Origin: Elysia crispata
Lineage: Eukaryota > Mollusca > Gastropoda > Plakobranchidae
NCBI GenBank assembly: GCA_033675545.1
Contig: JAWDGP010007346.1
Span: 395,001 to 459,000, forward strand
DNA: 64,000 bases
Direction of reading: 5' to 3'
The notes beneath the pieces were generated by a model. The model saw only the letters and a program-made list of their open reading frames with translations. It had not been told where the DNA came from and did not search any database. Each line of letters opens with the position of its first letter. The stretch's first letter is position 1. This document shows, piece by piece, positions 45,301-56,100 of the stretch. Position numbers and translations under genes: made by a program.

Positions 45301-48300
45301 ATTCGTTTATTTATTGTGAAAGCATAGAGTCCCATTTAAGAGAGCCAAAAATTACCACTTTAACCATTTTTATGAGCAGGGAAATTTTAAACAAGCATTT
45401 TCTATTTTTAGCTGGTCTAGCTCAAAATTGTAATGAGGGACTTATGCTTGAATTGTCCTGGATGTTTTTTATTGTTTTTTTTTTCAAAACTTTTTGTTGC
45501 AAGGGAAATTTATTTTACCCCACAGGCATAAAAGGGTGTAATAAAACTAATTGAATGTACATATTAAATTAATATACGAAGTAATAACTGTTAAAGATTT
45601 TAAATGATTTCTTTCTTAGTTTTAAGCAAACTTCTTTATTTATTTCCTACCTGTTCATCATAGAGTTAGCAAGCCCACCTCGCCCACCACCTGATCCAAA
45701 CATGTCAGAGATATTTGTACGTTGAGTTTGCTTCAGCAGTTCAGTCATTTGCTGTCCCTTTTGGGTTATGTTAGAAGGGACGTGATAAACCTTAGCCAGA
45801 GTTTTTACATCCGCTGCACTCAGAGCTTCTAAAACAGTGCGCAAGTCTGTCAAATTAGTCTCTGCCAAAGAAAAAATGAAAGCACAAAGTTATGCTAGCA
45901 GCAACACTGCAGGGCATACATATATAATTATGCTAATTTATATACAGTATATCTCGAATTCACAGAGCACCTTGCATTCAACAAAAAGAGTAAAATCTCC
46001 ATTTTTTTTTTTTCCTTCTTTGACTCTCTTAAAATATCTTGCATCAAACGAACTAATCTCAGACCCATCCTCGGGTTCAACAAACTACAAATATTGGCAA
46101 AACCACAATAGAATGTTTTTCTGCTTAGAAGCTATGAAGTTGAAATTCAATCAAAAGGTCAAAATGTGTTAAGCAATGCTTGAAGTGTATAGATGTTGGG
46201 TACCCATTATGCCCTAGTATATCCATCTACTAAGGGTAGGGAAGAGCAAAGTATTGATATCAGGGAGAAGATAAGAAAAAGCGAGGAGGAAATGTGCAGG
46301 GAGCGGCAGCAAATGCATGGGGAGATCATGATAGAAGATCAAAGAGCCAAAGCAGCAGTAACTTGGGCAATGGTGGTTAGTTGATAAAAACAAGGGAGAT
46401 AATTATGTTGTAATTTCACTTTGGTTGGCTACTTCCCTTGTGTGGTGCCTTATGTCATGGCTCCAACAAACCTTGCATTCAGTGAACTATTAAAAATGAC
46501 CGAACTAGTTTGTTGAGTCCGAGGTGTACTGTATATATACACACATATATATATATATATAAAATTAGACCTACCTAGTTGTAGTACATGCTTGGTCCAT
46601 AATGTGTGTTATCCCGCACACACCACTATATATATTTATATATATAAATTTACTCAATTATGCAAATTTAATAAATTTTTGTGGATCAGACAGAGCAGCC
46701 AATTTGTTTTTCTCACATGTCAAATAAAATCATTCAGATTGTATAATCAAAGCATCGCCAATCAAAAGACAAAAGCAAGCATTGGTAGTCACTTAATCAG
46801 GATGTATCTTACTCAATTTGGTAGGATATAAACTTTCACTTTAGAGACACCCAATTGGAAATTTAAAAAAGGGTGACATATTTGTAAAATACTTTCATTT
46901 TTAACTGTTTTGTTCATAATAATTATTAGTCTCACCATCAAAGGCAAAGGAAATGCTCACAAGCTCATCTAACTGTGGCTTCAGATATTTGTCTATTTCT
47001 GGATAATTCATCTTTGTCAGGGGAATCCACTGCAGCCTTCTGCCAAATAGCCGGATATACATTTTTTTAGCAGCATCTGAAAAACAAAATATATGTTCAA
47101 AAGGGTAAGTAAAGGTGGATATGTGTGTGTAACTGAGACTCTCAAGATATTTTTATATGCAAATTTTTGTTCTGTTTTATATAACTACAGTTAAGTCCGC
47201 TTATTTCGAAGTCATTCAGATAAAAAAAGGACTTTGATTTATCCAAAATTCGAATTATCAGAATACATAGAGAAAAAGAGTTTAAAAAATGTGGATCACA
47301 GATCAGAAATGTCGTACAAGTATGCAGGGGCCCCTTTCTCTCCTGTAGCCTTATTGCAGACTCTTGCCTGTAACATAGGTGGGCAAACACACACACAGAC
47401 ACACACACACCAGAATCACTTGCTGCAAGGAGCATAGCACTACATGTACTTTGTTTTACAAGCCTGTGTCAGAATAAAAAAAATCGAACCAAAATCGCTT
47501 CAAATTAACCGCATCCTTATTTCAAAATTCAATCTAAACGATATTTTTTAATAAAGCTTCAATAGAGATTCGGTAAAATATTAAACTGCTTCGAAATATT
47601 TAAGAATTTGAACTATCCAGATTCGAATTATTTGGACTCAACTGTGTTAATGATCTTCTCTGCTTTCTTTTTATAAATTGATACCAATACCTATCCATAG
47701 ATTAGACTTGAGTATGGGCATGTAAACTTAATATATTATAACTTTAAGGGAAAAAATTATCTACTGACAAATAAAAGCTCAAGGAAAATGGCTCCTTTCA
47801 TGTATTGGATTTATGTTTTTGCAGAAGAGTTAAACCTTTGTTTCTTTTATCCGTTCTTAAACCAAAAATATTAAGTAATGAAGGCACATAATTTGTAAAA
47901 AAGTCACCAAAGACAATTGATAAAATTCTCTTGATTACAATTTAACAGTAACTGTAAAAAAAAAATCAGCAAAGTACCTGACAATAAATTATATTTGTTG
48001 ATAAGATTCATGTCTTCTTCATTGAACAACTGCGTATTTGATTCATCTTGAATTACTGTTGAAAGAATTGTTTCAAAGTTATTAAAATAGTATGGTTCTG
48101 TAAATGGTTGATTTTCTTCACTAGCTGCACCTTCGATTTCATTATCTTTAACAACTTCTTCGCTGGCTTCATTTGAATGATTTTTCTCCGAATTTGTGTC
48201 GCTCCAATCTCTGGCTTTTGAGGTCACACCACATGACAGACCAACATCCACATATTTATCACAGTCTTTATTTAATTCACTGCTTTTGGTATCTGTTTTG

Positions 48301-49049
48301 ACCCATTTTGAATCAGTTTTTAAATTTAGTAAATGTGTACCCTCTCTATTATTGGTCTCAGAGTCATTTATTGGATTGGCTTTAAGCCGATCTGGAGGTG
48401 TGCCATGTGAGGAATACTCTTTGCTTTTCTTGTAGTCTAAAAGAGACAATTCCTTGGATTCTGCACAAAAATTTGAATTGAACTCATTTGAACATGTCTC
48501 ATTTTCACTTTCAGCTCCTTTAGCCCCTGGAGATTGGTTGTATTCTTTGCAATCATCTCCAGCTCTTGAGAGAGACAGCTTGCTTTTCTTTCTGGGCTTG
48601 GATTCATCGCTGACACCAGTTGAACGAGTCTCATTTTCAGCTCTTTTATTTCCTGGAGATTGGTTGTGTTCTTTGCAATCATCTCCTGCTCTTGAGAGGG
48701 ACAGCTTGCTTTTCTTTCTGGGCTTGGAACCATCGCTGACAACAGTATGTTTCAAAGGAGACTTTTTAAACACATCTTCAGACATTAAGTCACCATTTTC
48801 CTTAGTCTTGAAATAAGAAGAGCTTGTTTCTCCTACCTCCATGATGACACAATCATCATCTTCTTCTTCCTTGTAACAGCTGTTTTGACGTTCACAACTC
48901 TCTGATTTGACTGAGCTAAGTCTGGTGCTTGCCCTTTGAAACATGGATGAAATTGTCTGCAGTCTTCCATCTAAATTGATTTCTTTAACTTTTTTTGAAG
49001 GTTTTTGTTTTGCTCCCCTCTTCATTTTTAAGTTTGTGGTCAAGAAAGT
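36329..49049 (-). CDS. FAN1: Fanconi-associated nuclease 1, 13 coding exons
   Basis: FAN1 is a 5' flap endo/exonuclease acting in interstrand crosslink repair and with MLH1. CDS starts at 49025; the exon begins at 49049 after a TTTTCAG acceptor, so a 5' UTR exon lies upstream. Coding exons: 49025-47978, 47076-46936, 45861-45651, 45046-44912, 44182-44084, 42011-41877, 40898-40670, 40312-40151, 39963-39795, 37788-37592, 37448-37350, 36926-36798, 36442-36329. All phases fit, giving about 955 aa (human 1017). Seen: an unstructured N terminus to about residue 310; the conserved [12 protein letters not shown] and [13 protein letters not shown]; a SAP-like segment (about 398-425, [19 protein letters not shown]); [37 protein letters not shown] in the TPR-like region; and a C-terminal VRR_NUC domain. 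Catalytic counterparts are present: HAEG (E781), FPDLTLWN (D906), CEVKGP (E921, K923), followed by LSHKQILWL and EVCHVKGG-stop. The N-terminal UBZ4 finger of other FAN1 proteins is missing. The donor after 41877 (CAG|GTCCAA) and the acceptor before 45046 (TTGAAG) are suboptimal but needed by phase and alignment. Confidence 0.95.
36646..36783. repeat. Tandem duplication, 70-bp period, in a FAN1 intron
   Basis: CAATCTACGGTCATACTTTC at 36646 recurs at 36716 with small changes, each copy continuing through GCAGYTTTGAACCAGATTAG. It sits just downstream (in FAN1 sense) of the donor of the penultimate coding exon. Confidence 0.85.
38548..39003. repeat. Four diverged tandem units of about 125 bp in a FAN1 intron
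   Basis: Segments starting near 38548, 38674, 38806 and 38910 share an order of weak motifs: GGAGAGAT or GGGAGAAA, then ATGGGNNAGCAG, a CAATCACA-like stretch, and CAGATCTAGCCTACAAA-like sequence. The copies are well diverged. They lie in the FAN1 intron between 37788 and 39795. Confidence 0.5.
41094..41646 (+). mobile_element. pogo-like non-autonomous DNA transposon, copy A (FAN1 intron)
   Basis: The left end CAGTACACCTCGACTCAA and the right end (read inward from the right) CAGTACACCTCAAACCCAAC form terminal inverted repeats, and both ends abut TA, the target duplication of Tc1/mariner/pogo elements. About 553 bp, with no transposase. It is the same family as the element at 45945-46531, in opposite orientation. 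It lies in the FAN1 intron between exons 42011-41877 and 40898-40670. Confidence 0.85.
42502..43536. mobile_element. pogo-like DNA transposon derivative, about 1.03 kb (FAN1 intron)
   Basis: TIRs CAGTAGCCTCCGGTTAAA at the left and CAACAGTCTCCGGATAAA read inward from the right, each flanked by TA. Next to both ends lie repeated ACGCACGC motifs of subterminal type. A short frame from 43166 begins [16 protein letters not shown], which weakly resembles the start of a pogo/CENP-B-type helix-turn-helix; if so, this is an internally deleted derivative of a coding element. No intact transposase is present. It lies in the FAN1 intron between exons 44182-44084 and 42011-41877. Confidence 0.8.
45945..46531 (-). 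mobile_element. pogo-like non-autonomous DNA transposon, copy B, inverted relative to copy A (FAN1 intron)
   Basis: The left end CAGTATATCTCGAATTCA and the right end, read inward, CAGTACACCTCGGACTCAAC are both flanked by TA. Read on the bottom strand it matches copy A over long stretches, for example AACTAGTTYGGTCATTTTTAA near the shared end, GAGCCATG and AAGGCACCACA. About 587 bp. It lies in the FAN1 intron between 46936 and 45861, with an AT microsatellite at its right flank. Confidence 0.85.
47188..47644. mobile_element. pogo/Tigger-like MITE (FAN1 intron)
   Basis: The left end CAGTTAAGTCCGCTTATTTCGAA is mirrored by the right end, which read inward is CAGTTGAGTCCAAATAATTCGAA. The left end abuts TA; the right flank is TG, so the target duplication has decayed or the end is slightly misplaced. 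No coding capacity. It lies in the first intron after the initiating FAN1 coding exon. Confidence 0.75.
48489..48740 (-). repeat. Coding tandem duplication (2 x 126 bp) in FAN1 exon 1
   Basis: Residues about 96-137 and 138-178 are two near-identical 42-residue copies. Each has [20 protein letters not shown] followed by NQSPG. Both include a basic KPRKKSK run resembling a monopartite nuclear-localisation signal. Confidence 0.9.
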
Positions 49050-49223
49050 CTGAAAAAAAAAAAAAGCAACAAAAGACAGGTTCATGATTACAACTGAAAT
49101 ACAGAAAACATATATTGGGAAAGGAAAAGAGAAACTGACACTGACAGACATAAAGTTAGACAGACACGCAGGCAGGGAAAGATAGAGACAATAGTCAGAC
49201 TGACAGTAGGAGAAAGTGTAAAG

Positions 49224-49286
<63 letters not shown>

Positions 49287-49311
49287 AAGAGAGAGAGAGA
49301 GAGAGAGAGAA

Positions 49312-49368
<57 letters not shown>

Positions 49369-49369
49369 A

Positions 49370-49428
<59 letters not shown>

Positions 49429-50104
49429 GGGGGAAGAGAAATATCTTAACATGTAACTTATTCAGGTATACATTGTTATAGATGCAACGAAACCACAAAA
49501 CATTAAAATTTTAAACTTAAATAACAGACACATAAATTGGTTCTAGATCTAGAGATCTAGATAAATTTCTAGACCTTGTTGCAGTAAGACATAACAATTA
49601 TTGTGAATCTTTGATAAGCGTATGTTACATCTATTTCATTTATTTCCATGCTCTAAAACTAAAAGAAAACCAAACAAAGTTTAGATGAAAGCAAACAATT
49701 ATTCAAAAAATTAATAGATCTAGACCTGTAAAAGGAAATAACATCCATGGTAAAAAATTGAACACTGTTTTAATGCAGTCAAAAATAATGTTTACAATGC
49801 TTCGCCTTTCTTTACTTCTAAAGCAAGAGAAGATGTGATTTTTAGACTGTTCAGTTGTTTTAAACTGAACTACACAAATTTGATATTTACCACACTTCAG
49901 TAGGCCTAGTCAACAGTTAAAATACGAATGTGCTGCAGAACCCCGGTAGCGCTAGATGTAGATTTAGATCTAGATAATTTGAGATTCAAACTGTAGCTCT
50001 AGATTTCTAAATAACAGTGAATTCCTTTCTTGAGTGACAGTAAAGTCTAGAAATCTAGAAACTTTTTCAAGTTAGTCTATAATTTAGTTCTTGATGAAAG
50101 GGCG
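49050..50104. promoter_or_regulatory. Divergent FAN1/UBE3D spacer
   Basis: Only about 1.05 kb separates the first coding exon of FAN1 (bottom strand) from the UBE3D start codon (top strand). FAN1 must have at least one 5' UTR exon within or beyond this stretch, so the actual transcription starts are probably closer still. It holds a 200-bp GA array and, at 49540-50060, several CTAGATCT/AGATCTAGA-type motifs that also occur elsewhere in the window. No TATA box is evident. Confidence 0.5.
49226..49426. repeat. (GA)n microsatellite in the FAN1 5' UTR intron
   Basis: About 200 bp of GA with a few AAAG and GACA interruptions. In FAN1 sense it is a CT tract ending about 180 bases upstream of the acceptor at 49050. 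Confidence 0.95.
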
Positions 50105-53100
50105 ATGAGTGCTGATCAGTCAAGGCCAACAGGTGTTGGGTCCAGTGTCAAGCTTCGGGCAGAATTTAAACCTTTATTATCAGCAGTTACACTATCGTTT
50201 GAGTTGAACAGGTAACTCAGTACTAACACCTAGATATATACCCAAAGATATTATTCTTGCTTCGGCTATTCCAAAATTGTGATGGGTACAATGAAATTAT
50301 GATAATGATGGATATCCTGGTTGGTACCAGATCTTAACATATATATTGATATGAAATGTATTTTGAAAATGCTTTATTTCTCAATATTATGGCAATCGCA
50401 GATTTGAATTTAAATGTCAATTGCTTACTGAAGATATAGGCAATCAGATTCAAGTTTGGGATAAAATCATAAACAGAGTCACTAATCAATACAAGGTTTT
50501 TTCGGTAAAATTGCAGAAATCAGCCCACCTCATGACAGGCTTCACAATTGAATGTTTCCCTATGAAATTGAAACTTGTAGTTTAATGGGATTTTAGAGCA
50601 ACACAAAAATGCTTATATATCTTGAAAAGTATTTATTTGCGACGAATTCTTATTCAGCATATCAAATCCATCAAGAAAAATACAAATTTAAAGCTTAGGG
50701 TGAGTTGGGCTGATATCTGCAATAAATACCGGGTTTTTTTTTATAACTGTGGCTTTGCCCATGGATCTGATGAAACTCATAAGATTATAAGATAGCATCA
50801 CTGGACCAGAATAGTTTAATCTCTTTTTTTATGATTTCTGGTCCTCCAGCTTGTTTTTATGTGAGCAGCAATGGTGCTGGCTATGAAGTAGTACAAAAAA
50901 CTTGAATTGAAGCCAATTTTAAATGAGTGAAGTTAATAGTTATCAAAAGTGTTCAAAACCAAATTTTAGAGTATTATTATTAGTAGACAAGTTGGGATGA
51001 TAAATGATGGTTGGAGGATTTGTTAGATTTTTTTTTATCACCTTTATGTCTATTTTAAATGTTTTGAAATGAATGAGTCATGTTAGAAATTTTAATTAAA
51101 AATAAAAAAACCTTCATCATATTTCTTTTGACAATTCTGATGTCTTGATGCATTTTTTGACAAAGAGAAGCCAAGGAAATTTCACCGTACTTAATTTTAA
51201 CAGTATAATAACATCTTCAAATTCACAACATGGGATCCAGTTAAACTGAGTGCAGGACAAATGATAATCATGTTTGACACTCTGCCATCATGTCAGTGTT
51301 ATAAATATAAATGAAATTATTGGTTTTTCTTTTGTTTGTTTCTTTGAAGTTGTTTTAGAGTTTATAAGTGTATGCCTCCAGAGTTGTTTTTTTAGTCCAG
51401 ACTTGATTATGTGGGAGATGTGAGCTTGATCTAGTTTAATTACCTACATAACATTTCTATGATCCCAGTCATAGGTTAATATTTCCTTGCTAGCTCTCAA
51501 CTGCGGCTTCCCATATTTACCTTGGTGATCTATATCGTAATATTTTTTTTTCAGCAAAGCTACTCCCCATTTGATTTTTATATGTTTTTGAGGCTCATTA
51601 ATTTGATTCTAAGTCGAGGTTTAACTACTTCACTTTGTAGAATTAAGTTTTAATATGCATGCAAGAAAATAACATGGTTTACTGTGAATCTGGAAAATGT
51701 TTAAGTTAAGGATTTAACAATAAGAAAGAATTCAATTTCGATGGGGAGAGTGTTATTCTGCATGACTTGTGCTATATCTGTTGTGTAAAAAATATTTCAT
51801 AAACATAGATAAAGTGAACAGGAATTGAATGCATAATTAAAGATAAATGCTACAACAAAGCATAAATATCTAGACTCCTGACAAACAAGCAATGGTCACA
51901 AGTGGATCAATCATTCAAAAATTAGATTATTAATAATCCTTCTGTTTTAATTTTATTATTGTTGTGATTTTTAGTTGTTTGTTTGTTGGTTTTTTTTGCT
52001 TTTTCTTTTTTGGGATCTTGCATCCTTCATTCAATCAAAAGATATAACATAGATTCCCTCAGAGATTAACATGAAAATGCAAAGATAATGGTAGGCATCT
52101 TTAGATGACATGTGACTAGATTTTCTTTTCACCTATTTACATTTGATTTTAAAAAAGTTCATGTCATTACAGTTTAAGTTTATGAATAAAGGTGTATACA
52201 TGTTTACATATATTTAGGTTCTGAACACAATGCAAAGAAATTCGTTTATTTTCTTGCAGACGGATAGTTTCCTCATCTCCTAGGCTTGAGATTACTAACC
52301 ATTCTATACAGCTGGCCTCTGAAGATTGGATCATCATATTTTCCATTGCTAATCTTTCTCTAAAACCATCAAGCTGTCGTAATCTGCGATGGGTGAGCCC
52401 TCAGGAACTGCAGCTAACTCTGGTAGCAACATGGGTAAGTGCCAACTCTTTTGGTAGATATTAGAAATGGATGATCTGAAATCAACGCAGACAGGATTGT
52501 AGCAATGTTTCGCAGACGAGTTACATACCGTTAATCATGAGTCATGTAACTCGCATGTGATTTCTCTGGTGCCGTGTGCAAATCGGCTTGCTTTGTTAAC
52601 ATCGGAAGCTGCAAGCGAGCATTAGTCTTGGTCAGCAGTCACTGTGACCTATTTTCAGTTGTTGGAAAACTCACAAGCTGCCCTACATTTTCATTCTAAA
52701 TAGTAACAGAAAAAAGTCCTCCATGTTTTGATTGTTTCAAGCAATTAACTTATTTTGATTTTAGTAGGGCTTTTGAATTTAAATAATTAACTACAGTACG
52801 ATATATAAGACTGTGCACTTTCCACAAACTACACAACTGTCAAAATCAGTGAAATCTGCTGCTGCTGATAGAATTGTCTTAGATCATGTGATCCTTATGT
52901 AATTTATATGTGGGCATGCAGTGGGTACACACTCTAAACAGCACGCTGGTAGCAGGCTAATATTTAGTTGCATTACAGCATCGATAGCAGTCATCATGTA
53001 ACCCTTGCATAATGGTTTCGTTTTTGGCGGGAGGGCTAGCATGTTTGTGAACAGCGATTATGCTACATATTGCTAGATAGGAGGAGTTTATGCAAATGAT

Positions 53101-56100
53101 GTTGGTCAGTCTCAAAATATAACGTAGTTTAGCTAAGGGCCCACTAGCCTTTCCTGCGCAACCTCAGGAGTATCTAAAGTAGTCTTGGTCGAAGACATGC
53201 CTAGACCCAAGGGCTTCATCTTGCATTATAGTAAATTAACTTGTTTCACACAATCTTTCAGTTTTTGGGGTTTTTTTTTCAGAAAACAGAAGGAAAAAAA
53301 ATTTTTTTTTTCAGTGTTTGACTCATTATGATGGGTCCAAGAGAAACAAAGCTATTTTTCATAGGCTGTTAATGTACTAAATTTCTTTTTGGCAGACTCC
53401 TGAATTGTCTGAAGCTGGAGATGGAAGTGCAGCTTTAAACGGCTCTACTAATGGTGTATCAAGTCACTTCCAGCCGTTTAAACAGGACCACCTTGTAGAT
53501 AGAATACAAAAGTGCCACCCTCATTGCTATTGTGTTGGTTGCGGGGCACAAATTCTAAACCCTTCCTGGTAAGTAGAAGCTCCTGAAAGATAGGACTAAT
53601 ATTTTTTTCTCTAGTTAAATATTTATATTTGGTGTGTGTGTGTGTGTATTTTTTAACTTTCAATTGGCAAGTTGTAAGGAACAAAGTCAAACATATTTAT
53701 CTAGAATGGAGCTTTCTTCATTACATATTTTTTTCAAGCATTGATTAGAGTGCATTATAAATATACTAAGTTTATTTAATGTAAATTGTAATTGTGAGAT
53801 AGGATATAATTTTTTTGTAATGTTTGAAAGCAAACACAAAAACGCCATACATTTTTTGTTGGATTCATCTTAAAATTATGCTCAACTAAAAGATTGTTTA
53901 TTTTTAATTTTTGCTTAATCTTTTTTTCAGCCAATTCAAGAGAGTTCTGCCCCTACCTTCAGAAAACTGGTCTGACTTTGCAGATATCTGGTTCTGTCAT
54001 CATCACAACCACCATACTAATAGCCACAGCAACGAAGACAGTGATAAGGCTTCTCATCCTAATGACTCTCCTAGGATAGAGGCAGTATGTGGAGAGGGCA
54101 CAATCCCTGAGAACTTGCAGCATGTAAGAAATAAAGGAATCCTGCCACGACCAGATGACTGTTTAGTAAGCTCCCTGTACATGATGGTCAGCGCTCGTCA
54201 GGTGAACCCTAATGCCATAGCTTGCTCAACAGACCAATTAGTTTGCAAGCGCTGTGGTAACTTCCTAGGATTTGTGAAATTAGGTGGTAAGCAAAAACCT
54301 TTTCAAATTTTTTTGTTTCATAGTGAGGAAAGCTGTATAAATAATTTTCCTACATCAATATACCTGTAATACTAAATATAGTCACCCTCTGACTTATGTG
54401 ATTACCATTCAATAAAAATATAGAAACTTGCAACCTCAAGAAATTAAATTTGGAACCCATTCACTTAGCTCCTAAGGTGGAAAAGCTGGAACAAGTAAAT
54501 TAATGTCAGGTTTATACATATACATGTGATGCAATGTGCAGTATTGCATTTTGAATAATGCAGAATTGCCGCACCCTACAGACATCAAGGTTTGAAAAAA
54601 AATTAGTCTTTTGAAAAACGTTTATAAGTTGCAAGTACATGTTATACAAGGAAATGATAGTATCCAAACAAATTTTAAAATCTTAGTTATGTTTTAATGT
54701 TTCAGATAAGGCTAAGATTAAGTGAGGAAGAAGAGAAAACAATATTCTTATTATCTTACCAAGGCTTACTTTGATTTTGATCTTCAATTAGCAGATGTGG
54801 ACAGTGCCAACCAGACACTCAATTCATATTTGGATGATCCGCTCAATGGTGTTTACAAGATTTACTTCCATACTGTTAGTTTTAGTGAGGATGGCTGGGA
54901 TGTTGGACCTCGTATGCTCAAAGTTCCTGACAATGCTCCTATAAAGGATGGCCTAAAGCAAGTCTTTGTTTTTTATTTTCTTCTTTATCTCCCCTCTCGT
55001 TTCTCTTCCTTAGCAAAATTTGGCATAGATTAACACGACAAAGAAGACAATGAATGCTCTTAATAGGTGCGTGGTTAAGGCTTTGAGATTTCCAGCTTTA
55101 CTGGGTTTTTTTATTTCTTTCCTCATAATAATACTTGTGAATAGCGGCGTGGCATGATGATGAATTAATTGAAACCAATATACCTCCATCTTTAACATAA
55201 ATACTAAAGATTATTATTATTAGAACTTAACTTCAAGGGGCACTCATCAATATAAGATGATTATTAATCTATACAATATCTTTATCACTGCTTTTTTGTA
55301 AATTCTGGGACTACTTTATTTTCAATACAGGCATCTAAAATTGAATCAGTTCTTCATTTTTCTTTGCAAAATATAATCTGCAGCAAGCAAATTTTAGTCT
55401 CTTCTTGCAAAATTTTCTAGGATAATTATAGTATTCACAGCAGCAGAGATAAGGTGAGGAATTAGTGAAATTCAAGTGTTAGCATGTTTGCGTCCTGCTA
55501 AATTTTATTTTCAAAGTTGATAAGCAGAAGCTAGCTGTCACAATTTTTACAATTTTTTTTTTCAATTTTATTTCTTTTAGAAAGGTTAACATAAGCATTT
55601 TTGATTTTGCACATAAAGATTTCTTTGATTATTTTATAGACCTATGGGGAACAATATTTAATGAAATATTATGAGTTTTTAACCAAATTCAGTTGCCATT
55701 ACTGCAGTGTAGTTTACACCAGCCTTTAATATTTTCGAATGCAATATTCAGGTAACTTATATGTAGACTAGTTCAATTAATAGATATAGGATGTAAATGT
55801 CTTTGTTTGATCTACATCTTAGATCTCATATGAAGTATAAAGTTAAACATTCAGTGGTGTACTTTTCAAATTCAGGATAACTTGCACCATGAGATGAATT
55901 AAAGCCAAACATTTGGAAGGAAATACACACTGTTCATTGTATTGAGTGCTGTATTTGTTTTCACTGAATGGCACGATCATTTTTCATAACATTTGTGTGG
56001 ATGCACGTGAAAACCTGCCACATTGGTCCAGATAAAAAATTATTAGATGAGCTCAGTTTTAGATTCTACAAACAATCCTGAGCATTTTGCTTCTTATTTG

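Noticed and set aside
46193-46384. A 63-codon frame with Glu/Arg-rich sequence inside transposon copy B
   Set aside because: It lies within a non-autonomous element and does not resemble a transposase.
54722-55033. A frame starting at an internal ATG before UBE3D exon 5
   Set aside because: It is the real exon 5 read together with adjacent intron. The acceptor at 54794 restores the phase from exon 4, and earlier acceptors bring in-frame stops.
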